Shown here: one piece after another, positions 31,085 to 42,269 of the stretch
How the letters are laid out: each line of letters begins with the position of its first letter
Numbering within the stretch: position 1 is the first letter of the stretch
Assembly (NCBI GenBank): GCA_001643675.2
Contig: LSRY02000003.1
Location: 796,001-860,000, forward strand
Length of the DNA: 64,000 nucleotides
Origin: Monocercomonoides exilis
Taxonomy: Eukaryota; Preaxostyla; Oxymonadida; Polymastigidae
Direction of reading: 5' to 3'
The notes under the pieces: model-generated
What the model saw: the letters and a program-made list of their open reading frames with translations, nothing else
Told to the model about the DNA's origin: nothing
The model's database searches: none
Made by a program: the position numbers and the translations under genes

Positions 31085-31227
31085 CACCTATAACAAAATT
31101 TTTTTTGAAGTATTTAAAGAATTATTTTTTTTTTTTTTTGAATAATCAATTCAAAGCTGTTTGTATTGTCTTTTTCTAAACCTCTGCGTCACCCCTGAAA
31201 ACAAAATATATCGTCAGTCACTTCGTC

Positions 31228-31229
<2 letters not shown>

Positions 31230-31267
<38 letters not shown>
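31230..31267. repeat. 38-base poly-T tract
   Basis: An uninterrupted T run next to the left terminus of the 8.1-kb element. It is long enough to be length-unstable in sequencing; transcribed from the minus strand it would be a poly-A tract. Confidence 0.9.
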
Positions 31268-31268
<1 letters not shown>

Positions 31269-31728
31269 GTTATAAAATTGATTGATTGAGTGGCATTATG
31301 ACATAAAAATGATTCGTGTTATTATTCTCAAAATATTCAAAGAAATTATCTCTTGCATGACACATATAAAATATATCAAATATCATCGTTTGACTTTCGA
31401 AAGAATAACACAATAAATAATGTCAAATTTCGAAAGAGATTTATTGAAATGATTATTTCATCAAATATAGATTCATGCAATATGTGTATATTTCCCGGAT
31501 TCCAAATAGAACAATAACTGCTTTTGGAAGATTCACTTTGTTGAAAAGCATGGCGAAATCGTTCGTTATCCCCAAAAAGATTTATTGCAATCAACACAAG
31601 TTATGGGATTGGAATTCTTCATAACTATCCATTTACAAACACGTCATCGTTCAGTAACGACATTTTGAATCGTCATTTTCTTCTTTCAAGCCAGTTCCTG
31701 CAAACTGCATAACAGAATAATTGCCTTT

Positions 31729-32835
31729 TTGTTCTGCTTTAATTTTAAAGGATATTTGAGAGAATATGTGGAAGAAGAGTTTAAATCAACAACACTGAGA
31801 TTGTTTGAGAATTGGAGAAGAAGAAAAGAGAAGAGGAGGAAGAAGAGGAGGAAGAAGGGAAAGAAAGTGAAAAGCTATCTTAAACATACACCTGAGCAGC
31901 CTGAGCATCAACTAAGCTCTGAAAATATTTCTCCGAACCGATGAGCGGAGATACTTCGAGAAGAAATGAAGAGCAACTTGATCAATGGAAAGCTAGAGAG
32001 CTGGTGGGGGAGAATAAGCTGCAACAAAAGAAAGAGGTCGGATGGTATATTTGAACGAATTTTTTGAGGAAAGTTGAAATGGTTCAGTTCAATGCTCTGC
32101 TGGACAAGTTTTGTGTGATTGTTGATCGGACTGTGATGTGGAAGCAGCTGAAGAGTATAGCAAAAGAAGAGAACGCACAGAGAATCTCAGCAAAGAAAAA
32201 CTCCGACGCAAAAGAGACACCGATGAAGCTGAAGGCTTTACTGCGCGAGCTGGATAGTTCTTTGGCAATTGAATTGGAGCAGATTCTGTCACTTGAGCGG
32301 AAGAACAGGAGAGCAAGGACGTCCAGTGAAGGCGCGCGTTCTGTCAGCAGCAGTTAGGTGAATCTGTTGCACACTCAGTTATGGTGATAAGACAGGGAAG
32401 GAAAATTGTTGCAAATGTTGTGTAGCTGTTAAGGGGAATCGAGAGAAGGGGGATCAACAGAGAAAGAGAAAAAGTTTGGCGGAGAGTGAGAGGGAGAGTC
32501 TGAAGGAGAGTTTTTATGTGGAAGATGGAAGAAGATATACAAATGGCTAATGCAAAATCATGAATCGGCCACAGCAGCAACAGCTAAAGCGGTAATGGCA
32601 GCGCTCACGGAAGAAGTTGATGAATTTGAGTGGTTTGCGACGATGGGATGGAGGAGAAAGATGAAAAGGAGAACGAGGAACAAACTGAGGATATGGAGGA
32701 GCATGCGAGGGGCATGTGGAGAGGGATGCAATGTGGATGTTACGATGGTGGAAGAGAGCCAATGCAAGGGACGATTGTTGGTTACTCACTGATCATTGCA
32801 AATATCAGTGAGTAATCTGAGTTTGTATTTCGGCC
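31729..32835 (+). pseudogene. Relic gene in the 8.1-kb element, 5' part
   Basis: Coding-like pieces on the plus strand. After a splice-like AAAG near 31750 comes GYLREYVEEEFKSTTLRLFE followed by a basic KRRKKRRKKGKK run, ending TGA 31942. From ATG 31941 a second frame, MSGDTSRRNEEQLDQWKARE, runs through TGA 32052 into RKVEMVQFNALLDKFCVIVD and ends at TAG 32355. A third piece (32630-32835) has acidic EEHARGM-type sequence, TAA after ANISE, then SEFVFRP up to the TA where the 4.0-kb element is inserted. The composition resembles the relic at 9.05-15.25 kb (charged coiled-coil-like stretches, higher GC). Function is not recognisable. Confidence 0.5.
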
Positions 32836-32837
32836 TA

Positions 32838-35800
32838 GGCCTTTGCGACAGACCGACATTTTTTTCACAGCTCGACAAGTCAGCCGACAAGACAATCCTC
32901 TATTTTTATATTTTTTGATAAACGAAAAAACAACAAATCCAGATTAAGTTTTTTCATTTTTATTCAATCATTTTTTATGTTTATTTATTTATTTTTTTTT
33001 TTTATTTTTATAAGACTCCAATAAACAAATATTTTAATAATTGATATTGAAAGATTTCAATGGGTTATCGACAGATCTTTGTCGAGATCAGTCGAACGAC
33101 AAAGATCAGTCGGTCGAAAAGATCTATCTGTCGAATGGATATGATTTTTTTGAAAACATTTCTTTTTTTTCAGAAATTGACTTTCATTGCAATTTTGTTA
33201 AAAATGACATTTATAACTTGAAATATTTTTTTGTTCTTTTAAGAAATTGAGTGTTTGTTTGTCTGATATAATTTATATGCCGTCCAAAACCACATTTTTG
33301 CAAAACATTTCATCTTCTTTCCGATATTTTTGTAATAAATGATATAAATAAAAAACAGTTTTTGATTGCATTCCATAATAATCACATATTTTTTGTTTTG
33401 TGAACAAACATCAAATTTGTTGTCAAAAAGGGGGAACATGCACTTAAGGTTTAACATAAATCATTGTTTTTATTATTGAATTCGACAATTAAAGATAGAA
33501 ATTTGACAGATTTGTTATATCCACTAATGACGATTTTTCATTATTAGTGAAGATTTGCACATCGTAATTCAAATTGCACAACGGAAAGTATCTCATTCAA
33601 ATGAAAATAGAAAGAAGCTTCGAAAATTTGGAGATTTTCTAATTCGATTATGACGCTGGAAATAAGAAAAAGAAAAAGAAACTGCTCACGATTTTGAAGA
33701 AGAAAGCTGAATTAATATTGAAAACAAAAGGAAAAAATGAAGAAAAACAATTTGTTAGGTAATTATTTATGTTCATTTTTTTACTGTTTTAATTGTTGAT
33801 TTATTTCCTGTGCTTCCATATCTAAAAATCTCTTTCACTTCAGCTTTTTCCAACATCTCCTCTTTTCCTCTTTCCAATCCGACTTCTTCTCCTTCATCTT
33901 CTCTTTAAGCTTTTTTCTCTTCCTTCTCCTTCTCCTTCTTTTTCTTATTTCTCCTCCAACACCTCCATCACATCCAAGAACGTCACCTTGTTCTGCCACA
34001 ATTTCTGGTCTTTATAGCAGCTACAGCAGCAAAATGTGCTCCTTCAAATTCAAAACTACCTCCTAAACATGCAATTGATTCATCAATCACAGAAGCAACA
34101 ACAACAGCTCCATCATGAAATACAAACCTCTTCCTGAAGCATTTTCCTTAAATAGTACCACTCCCGGGATAAACATGCAATCACATCCTTCTGCAGTTTC
34201 TTCCACATAAACACTAAATCTATCAATGTCATCTGCATAACATTCACAATATGCACATAAAATTGTGAGCCTACCTCTTTTCAGTCCATTGTCAAATTAC
34301 AAAAAGACTTTTCCATTGAGCGATAGAAATTCACAAGTGATAAAACAAAAATCTTTTATTTATAATTCTCAGCTACATCAGTGGCCAAACAATAGACAAC
34401 AGCACCAAAAGCAACTGATTGCAAATAAGACGCTACACGACAAAACTCACAAACTCCTCCTCAGATGACTTCACCTCAAAACAGCAGTATTTTTGTATCC
34501 TCAGCTTCTTCAGCTTCTGCCTCTTCGCTTTCTCAAGCTTTATCGCACGTCACAACTATTTCAATTGCTGTAACGTATTTCACTCCACACGATGTACTTA
34601 TATCTTTACCAACGTCTTCGATTTCACCTTCAGCTGATCCAGTTAACATCGATTCGAGGAATCTTCGGATGAAGGACACAGTTGCCATTGAGTGGAAAGT
34701 GGTGTCGAAGTGGCTGCGAGACCTGTGGAAGTGGGCGGCCCAGAATGTGCTGAAAGGATTGAGGAAGAAGCGGGAGAGCTGGAACTGGTAGCACATCAAC
34801 AAGAAGAGGAAGGGCGACAGGCTGCGCAACACAAATGAGAGTGTGCGGTATTTGCGTGCGATGGACCAGGATGCACAGGACGAGGACATGAGAGACAGAG
34901 CAAAAAAATCCTTTGTTGAGATTCAAAATTTCGCAATGAACGAACACTTCGAAAGGTACAAGAGGAATCTGGAGAGCGAGAGGAATAATTTTAAAATGGG
35001 AAGGGCTGGAGATGAAGCTTTGCTCACAAAACTGATTGAAGAAGACGACAACAAGAAGAAAAAAGGAAAAATAGAATCGAAAGAAGAACAAGCAGAAGAC
35101 TCCAAAGACGAATAAGAGGCAAAAAATGACAGATTGTGGCAGAGCTCAGCAGGGCGATCGAATAAAAAAGTTCAGATTGCTGAGAGAGAAAGGAAGATTC
35201 GGATACAGCGAGAGAAAGAGCAGGAGAGGCAGAGAGAAGCAGAAATGATGTTGAAGAAGAAGCATCAGGAGATTAAAGAGCGATGTGTGCAGAGAAGGTT
35301 GGATTTGAAAAGAGATGAAAAAGAAAAAAGAGAGATTAAGAAGATTCTGAGGGATGTGAAGAATAGAATTTCAGAACAAGAAAAGAAAAAACTGAAGAAG
35401 CAGGAGAAGATACTTGCTAAGAAGCGGAAGAAGGAGGAGGCCGAGCAGAGCCTAATTCAATTTGAACAGAAAGAAGCAGAAGCGGAAAGGCTGAAGGACG
35501 AGAAGAAGTATGATAAGATTCGCATCAAGCTGAAGAAAGAGGCAGCGGAGAAGGAGAAAAAGGGGCAGCAACGACTGCTGAACAAGAAGCAGCTGGATGC
35601 GCTGGGGATAAGGGTGGCATCGCTGAAGATGATTGCAAAGATTGATGCAGAAAACTAGTTTGTGTTCGTGCAGTTCTTTTATGTGCTGGCGGATGTGCAG
35701 AATATAGTGGAAGGCGAAATGCGGGGGAGAAGGAGAGAGAAGGAGATAGAAATTGAGAGAAAGGGGAAGAGAAAGAGAAAGAGAACTGATATAAAGAGAG

Positions 35801-36833
35801 AAGAAAAATAAAGAAAATCCAGAAAGTTCTATGAAGATTTTTCAAAGAGTGAATTTTTAGAAACAACTGCTGTTCTTCAATCTCATTTTGATTTTCAGTT
35901 AACTCTTCATTGGATAGCAGTTCCTTCTGTTTCATACGATGTTACTATTCTTCATTCCATCAATGACAACACCCAACAAACAGCAAGATCACCAAATAAT
36001 CAGCCAATAAAGTCGATCTCTCAATCTCCAGCACCTGCACCTCATCGATCATCATTAATTCCAACTTCGTTTCAACATCCTCGATTTTCTGTGTCCATTT
36101 TGCCTTCTTCTCAGTCATCGCTTCCATCAAATTCCGCTATTTATACACAATATAATCAGCTTTCCTTACTCGCTCCTCCTCCTCCTTCTTCTTCTTTACA
36201 TAAAAGTTATATTTAACGAATCAATTTTTACTTCAGCTCATCAACTTTCATTTGAATTTGTCATGAGCGAATGATATTTTAATGAAAGCAACAGGCTGCA
36301 GTCAATTGGAAGTGTCAATTATGGATCATTTAGAGATGCACAAATAATAAAACATACTATTGAAAATGAAAACAAGCAACATTACTACTATTTTCTTTAT
36401 TAATTATTATTCTTCAATCAAAACTGAAGCTGAATATTTTCATAAATCAAACTGTCGTCTTGGTATTTCAATTTTTTTTTGAAGGGTTTGATTGCAACGT
36501 TTGATTGAAACAGTTTAATCTTCCAAAGTTTAATAATTAGTTTTGTCTTTTATAATTCTTGTTAGCTTTTTCCTTTCATAATTGAAGTTTCATAAAATAG
36601 TATTTTCAAAACGTGTTAAATATATTTTTTCATTCATGCAAAAATGTATTTTTATCGAATTTTCAAGTCAGAAAAAAATACAGTAACATGCAGAATATTT
36701 TTGAAAAATTGAATACAAAAAGAATTTATAATCTTTTCTAAAAAAATATAAATATTTTAAAAAAAAACTCCTCGACATTGGTTTTGTCTTTCGACCGACA
36801 TGCATCGATTTATTTTTCCTTGTCGCAAAGGCC
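32838..36833. mobile_element. 4.0-kb TIR element nested in the 8.1-kb element
   Basis: The ends are GGCCTTTGCGACA and its exact complement TGTCGCAAAGGCC, with a TA duplication at 32836-32837 and 36834-36835. Removing the element plus one TA restores a continuous frame in the interrupted relic (VFRP joined to IFANMKHGEYVDSR), which confirms the boundaries. Repeated TCGAC/GTCGA-type motifs lie inside both ends (33068-33135 and 36773-36800). TA duplication suggests a Tc1/mariner/pogo-like mechanism, but the only large frame (34285-36255) does not look like such a transposase. Confidence 0.8.
34285..36255 (+). CDS. Charged coiled-coil protein with in-frame TAA/TAG, inside the 4.0-kb element
   Basis: Following a 3'-splice-like TTTTCAG, one frame of about 656 codons has nine interruptions, all TAG (34324, 34393, 34789, 35656) or TAA (34363, 34426, 35113, 35809, 36214); it closes on TGA 36253-36255 with no frameshift. 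Sequence is protein-like throughout: a Ser/Thr/Gln-rich start, IEWKVVSKWLRDLWKWAAQN (34690-34750), an extended Arg/Lys/Glu coiled coil (35160-35560, e.g. RERKIRIQREKEQERQREAE) and a Pro/Ser/Gln-rich end. With TAA/TAG read as Gln it would be one protein; with the standard code it is a pseudogene. No transposase motifs recognised. Start unknown; first in-frame ATG is 34465. Confidence 0.5.
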
Positions 36834-36835
36834 TA

Positions 36836-38008
36836 TTTTTGCCAATATGAAACATGGGGAATATGTGGATAGTAGGCTCCACACACCGCAAGCAACATCA
36901 GCAGCAATATAATCCTTTCTCTTCTCAGAAACAAGCACAAGCACAAGCACCAACGTGAATGCAGCAGTCACAAAGGTTACCCCATGCATGCCGTTGAGCA
37001 TTGACAAACCCTGGGTTCTTCACACACGAAGATGGAGTTGATAACCATTACTTAATTTCATCATCCTCCTCTTCTATTTTTTCTTCTTCTTTCTCTTATT
37101 CTTTTGCCATCTTTCTCTTCTCTTCTTCTTCTTCTTCTTCTGTTTTATCCTCCACATCACCTCTTTTCTATGTACACTCTTCTCTTTCTCAATCCACTTC
37201 ACAACAACCAACACGAAACACTTCACATCTTTCTTCCTCTTCCTCTTCCTCTTCACCTTACTCCTCTAATAATTCAACAACAACAACAACAAACTTACAA
37301 CCTGCCACTTCAACTCCTTCTTTGATACCTCACCTTCCTCCTTCCTCCTCCTCTTCCTCTTCCTCTTCCGCTTCCGCTTCGTCATCATCATCTTCTTCTT
37401 CAAATTCTTCTTCTTCTTCTTCTTCTTCAACTTCTACTTCTTCAAACGATAATAATGCTCTTCGAATACTCCATTTTCTTCTCCTTTTTAAAATAGAATG
37501 ATCGAACAACAAAAAGCCCTTTAAACGCTAATTTGCTTCTTCAACACACGCATTACAATTTTTCCTTCTCTCTGCATTTCTTTCTATGGAAACACCACCG
37601 CCTCCCGCTTCGCATACATCGCTCTCCTCCACTTCTTCTGCCTCTCCTTCTCAAACACTCCACTCACACTCCAATCTGTCCTTTCCTTCTTCTCTCTTTC
37701 GTCCACACCGTCTGTAAAAGTGGCTTCTCGAACATCCGAAAGCAGATTCCAGCCATCTTTCAGCTGAGTGCTGAAAATATGGAAGCGTTTATAATCATTT
37801 TTCATTGTTTTGTGCTTCTAAAGATAATTCTACATCTAGCGCTTGTCGAAATAGAGAAGAGAACAATGCACATGCTTTTGGAAGCAGCACAAGCTCGTTT
37901 GATGACCTCACCTTGTTGAATTCTGCAGGAACGTCGTACACAATTTTGGAGATTGCGCTGCTTGAATGCGAAAAAATACAAAATGCCCATCTGGAGAGAA
38001 ATAATTAG
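36836..38008 (+). pseudogene. Relic gene in the 8.1-kb element, 3' part
   Basis: Continuation of the 31.7-32.8 kb relic after the nested element: IFANMKHGEYVDSRLHTPQA, TAA, then SFLFSETSTSTSTNVNAAVT, ending TGA. Next comes a Ser/Thr/Pro low-complexity frame (37001-37501, polyserine from TCT/TCC repeats). Finally 37590-38008 reads TPPPPASHTSLSSTSSASPS, TAA 37716 and a TGA near 37770, then FCASKDNSTSSACRNREENN...TILEIALLECEKIQNAHLERNN, TAG. Stops of all three kinds are present, unlike the frame in the nested element. No family recognised. Confidence 0.45.
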
Positions 38009-38009
38009 A

Positions 38010-39920
38010 ACAGGAGAAGAGATAGGTGGAATTATGATTATTGACTGAAGAAACGAAAATCATTTTCATATTGAAAAAATATGAGATGTCGCATTATAAA
38101 TTCGCATGTTTGTTTTAAGCAAGAAATGAAAATGATCTGAAAAAAGATTCTTTCACAATATCACAATTCTAGCAAACAGTTCTTTACTCAATTGATTAGC
38201 TCTGACGTTTTTCCCCAACTGCTTTGCAATCTCTTGAAAATAATCGATTTCTTAAAAATTCGCTGAACAGAAATTGGATTGGACTATTTAAAAATGTTGA
38301 GAATATGTTGAAGATATCACTTTCTCTGAAAATATTGCGTAAGGATTATTTGAAACGTCATCAATCATGCATTTATCCATTTCTTTTTTTCAAAAGTTGA
38401 AAATACGACAACAAACAAAATTTAATAAGCTCCTTTTTTCTTGACCGAACAAGTTTAATCAAGGTACTCTGATGTGGTAAATCAGTCGAAAGTATTAATA
38501 GTTGAACACTGTATTGAATATTCTGCGAAATGCATTATTTTCAATACTTAAACATTAAAATAGACTCCGTTCACTGGCTGAAAAGAACTCGTGCAATTCG
38601 CATCGTCATCATCGGCATGTCCCTCCTTCGCTTCACAAATATTGTTATTTGCGACCTGCACAATTATTATTATTCTCCAATGAATTCCTTCGTATTTGAT
38701 GTTCATTTTTTCATGATAATGAATATCTTCTTTGAAACAAAACGATTTTTCAAAATTAATACTTTCTTGTAAGACAAATATCTTTTCACAATTGCTTACA
38801 GCTTTGAGCATTTCATTCAATTTTCAGAACATGAATGAATTGAAATTTCCACGATTTTCTTATCAATGCTCAAAATATCTTCATTTATCGAATCCGAGAA
38901 ACAAATATTTTGTTTTGCAATAAGAATTGACAAGTAACTTGACAGTGACGAAAGTAACAAATTTTTGGAAAGTGACAAAAGATCTGAAAAAGTGACGATC
39001 AAAAAAAACATTAACTAACTTGATCAAAATTCTTATCCAAAATTTAAAATTGATATCTAAGTTTGGAAAAAAAACTATTTTATTCAAATTTAAATAAATA
39101 TTTTTAGAAAAGACAACAAAATTTAATTTTCTGTATGGACAAGCCAGCAGAAAAAATAGAACTTTTAATTAAATCAAACAGTAACAAAGTAATTATCAAT
39201 TCGTTAGTCACTAAAGAAAAAAATGTTCGTCACTGGCAGGGTGACGAGGAGGTTTACCTTTTTCTAAAGGGAAATTTGTTATTATTTATTTGAACTTCAA
39301 AATGAGTTTAAACATGTGTTACAAATTTAAAAATTTTTGCCGCGTCCGTCAGGAATTAAAAATCCACGTCATTATTGGTATTTGAATAAAAATATTATTT
39401 TCTCTGATTTTTGGAATTTTTGTTATATATATCAAATTATATTTATATATTCATTATATTCTATTTTTCGAACTTTTCTTTTTTTTTATAAATTAATAAA
39501 AAATTACTTCCCTGCAGAATACTGACTCCATTAACAGTCACTGACTTCACTGATTTCGCTGACGGTCCGATAATCAATTCATTTCAAATATGATTTTTTG
39601 TCAATATCCTTTATTGAGAAATGCATTTTCATACTTCGCTTATTTGAATATATATTTAACAATATTTGCATTTGCAATTATTTGTTCCAATAATTGAGGT
39701 TCTGACGTGAACATTATTACTCAGTCCGTAAGGAAACCAATTTTGTCTGTCAATAGTCACAAAGTGACACATGTTTAAATGTAATTATTCAAATAATAAT
39801 AAGTTTTTTCGAAAAAAATATTATTATTCTTAAATCAATTTGTTATCGTCCAAAAACTATCAATTTTCGAAGAAAAAGATGACTTTGACATACATCGCAT
39901 AATTGTTTGAATTGATTGAC
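38010..39920. other. AT-rich interval spanning the right end of the 8.1-kb element
   Basis: No gene is supported. 38925-39250 has dispersed GTGACGAAAG/GTGACAAAAG/GTGACGATC motifs, the right subterminal repeats of the 8.1-kb element. 39260-39920 shows nothing recognisable. Confidence 0.4.
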
Positions 39921-39925
39921 TATTT

Positions 39926-41404
39926 GGCATATGCACACTTAACAGCGATTTCTAATCCTTGCATAATTCGCTTGTTTATTGTTTGTAAACATCATTTGTG
40001 ATGTTTTGAACAAACAAAAACATGAGGAAGTTCGTTAAAACAGAATTTTAATTTTTCAAATATTATGAAAATTGGTCAAAATTTTTTCAAAAAATAAGAA
40101 AAAATCAGTAATTGAAAATCAAAATTAAATAAAAAAGTTTACATTTATGACTTTTCTGAACACTCAGAGGCAGATAAACCATCGCCTAGGTCAATATTGT
40201 CTGTTTCACTTGTTTCACTGTCATTAGAAATAAGTAAATCATCTTTGTCAAGTATTTCTTCCTAATTTTCTTCTGTTTCTTCATCTTCATCAGCTTCTTC
40301 TGTTTGTTTTTCTTCATTAAAAAACTTTTTTTTGATACTAATTCTTCAAATCTCACAACCTTTCTCTCATTAATCATCCAAAAAGCAAGTTGATCAGCTA
40401 CATATTTTTCTCGAATGCCATGGGGAGGAAAAAATCTTCTCATATGGTTCCACAATCCTTCGATTGAATTTGTGCATGAGTGAGTTTCTTTATCATGAAA
40501 TTTTCTCTAATGGCACACCGTTAGATGATTGTATCCTTGACAAGAAAGAGATAAATATGCGTTCCAATCATCTGACATTATTGTTGAATGCTGTTGATTG
40601 TGCTTTTGAATGATAGGAATTGATGTCGAAGCAGATCAGTCTGGTTCAATCATGATATAAAAATTCCTTGTTTCATCCATTTTTATAATTCTTTCGCTCC
40701 ACTGCACCATAGATCTACATATGTTTCTTTCTTTTTCCTCTTTGATATTATCTTCTCCTTAAAACACATTCATCTATTTCAACAATAATGTTTTCGCCTC
40801 CAAGAAAAGTTTCATTCTGATTTATAATGTCCATTGCGCAAAACCTCACAATAGATGACCATTATGCAACAGAGTTCCTATGTATCCCCAACATTTCCGA
40901 GCAAAATTTCACACTTTCACTATTCCATATCAACGTGATAATTATCTAAATTACATTTATTGGTATCCTGCTTCGATAAAATGAGGTATTCTTGCATTCC
41001 GATTACCTATTGCTGCATTTTCTGCAAACACAAATCATCCTTCCACAGTAACGCCGTAAATCCATTTCAATTCTGTTCATTCTGCATTTTGGCTTGTTTT
41101 TGATGATTTTCTTAAATATCCATTTTTCAGATTTCTCTGAATTGAGAAACTATCAAAATAATTTATTTGCAGTTCTTCCTGGTATAGCAAGTGAATTGTC
41201 TGAATCAGACACTTTTTCCATGAAATTTTTGATTTTTCAATGATCAAAAATCCCATAAATATGTGAAAACGATAGATTTTAAAAATCAAAAAATTATGGT
41301 TTCCACACATATTTTGTTCATGATAAAAACACTAAATAACTAACTTCATATTTATAAACTGTTTTTTCATTAATTTGAAAATTGCTGTTAAGTGTGCATT
41401 TGCC
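39926..41404 (-). mobile_element. Merlin-type transposon relic (copy 3)
   Basis: 21-bp inverted ends: GGCATATGCACACTTAACAG(C) at 39926-39946 and the complement of GGCAAATGCACACTTAACAG(C) at 41384-41404, one mismatch. The length, 1,479 bp, is close to the complete copy (1,493 bp). The ends differ from those of copies 1 and 2 beyond GGCATA, so it is a different subfamily. No target duplication is visible (GACTATTT versus GTGAAAGT), in keeping with age or recombination. Confidence 0.8.
40150..41330 (-). pseudogene. Merlin transposase relic, copy 3
   Basis: Minus-strand fragments align with the intact protein: IVEIDECVLRRR, IYGAVER, YIMIEPD, IMSDDWNAYLSLSCQGYNHL, HSCTNSIEGLWNHMRRFFPP, and an acidic/lysine tail. 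Damage includes TAA after RRR, TAG replacing the Trp of WIFG (HM*IYGAVER), TGA replacing Arg of PNRK, TAG replacing Lys in CHK, and frameshifts. The Trp-to-TAG and Arg-to-TGA changes show that these are ordinary nonsense mutations here, not alternative sense codons. Confidence 0.8.
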
Positions 41405-41895
41405 GTGAAAGTTTCATATATAAAAAAATAACACATTAAAAGAAATTAAATTATTGCAAATGCAAACTTCATTTATGATACACTAAGTATTGCATTATAA
41501 AATACAACAATCAAGTTTCAATTCTTCCGCCTTCGCACAAAAAATTGAAAAGAAAAAATAAATACATAATTATAGGATTAATCAGAAAATTATGTCGAAG
41601 AAATTATTATTCAAGAATCAAAAAACTGCTCTCCACGAAAGTGTAACCTTTTTTTGCTTATTATCACTGTGCTTTTGTTGTTCAAAATATCGTTAAATTG
41701 AAAGACGTATTATTTTGTACTTGTGCCAGATTTCAATGTTCATCATCCTCCTCCTCAAAAATCCATTATCACCCATTTTATTCATTCAAAAGGAAAAAAA
41801 TTCAAAAGCTGAAAAAACTTCAAAAGAATTCAACCGAAAAGCAAGAATAAGTGAATTGGAAGGGAGTTTTGAACAGCATGTCTGAAAAATGAATT
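41405..41895. other. Spacer between two transposons
   Basis: About 490 bases of AT-rich DNA; nothing recognised on either strand. Confidence 0.4.
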
Positions 41896-42269
41896 AGGTT
41901 GGTGTTTTCATTGGCTCCTTTTTTTATTTGCACCTTTTTTTATTGGCACCTTTATTCATTTTCCTCGTTTTTGATATAATGTTATATAAGAAACAAAGAT
42001 TATTTGCACAAATAATTGTTTTTATCATCATTGGATGAACAGATGTGCGAATTTGATTTCAGGACAACAATTAAATTCGTTAGTGAAATTATCGTATGAA
42101 AAAAACACGACAAATTTTTTTTAAAAACAAATTGAATAAACAAAAATTTATTAAAGCAAATACTACCTATATCAAAACTTGAAATGTATATTGGCTACTA
42201 AAAATGGACTTTTTTTTGATCATTTCCCAAAAAATTGATTTGTTTTTTATGATCAAAAAAAAGCTGAAG

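Larger units (their letters stand above)
31177..39256. mobile_element. 8.1-kb TIR element carrying a relic gene and a nested element
   Basis: The left end TAAACCTCTGCGTCACCC and the inverted right end TAAACCTCCTCGTCACCC match except within one triplet. The flanks TCTTTTTC (31169-31176) and CCTTTTTC (39257-39264) agree at 7 of 8 positions, a target duplication of about 8 bp. Subterminal CGTCAC/GTGACGAA motifs recur at both ends, as expected for transposase-binding sites. Removing the nested 4.0-kb element leaves about 4.08 kb. The cargo is a GC-richer, plus-strand relic gene (31.7-32.8 and 36.8-38.0 kb). An 8-bp duplication would fit hAT-like elements, but I see no hAT transposase. Confidence 0.65.

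Noticed and set aside
39926-41404. 8-bp target duplication for Merlin copy 3
   Set aside because: The flanks GACTATTT and GTGAAAGT do not match in any register I tried.
42120-42260. Start of pogo transposase 2 placed in the T-rich region before 42280
   Set aside because: The frame there is not continuous with the helix-turn-helix part; the ATG near 42281 fits better.
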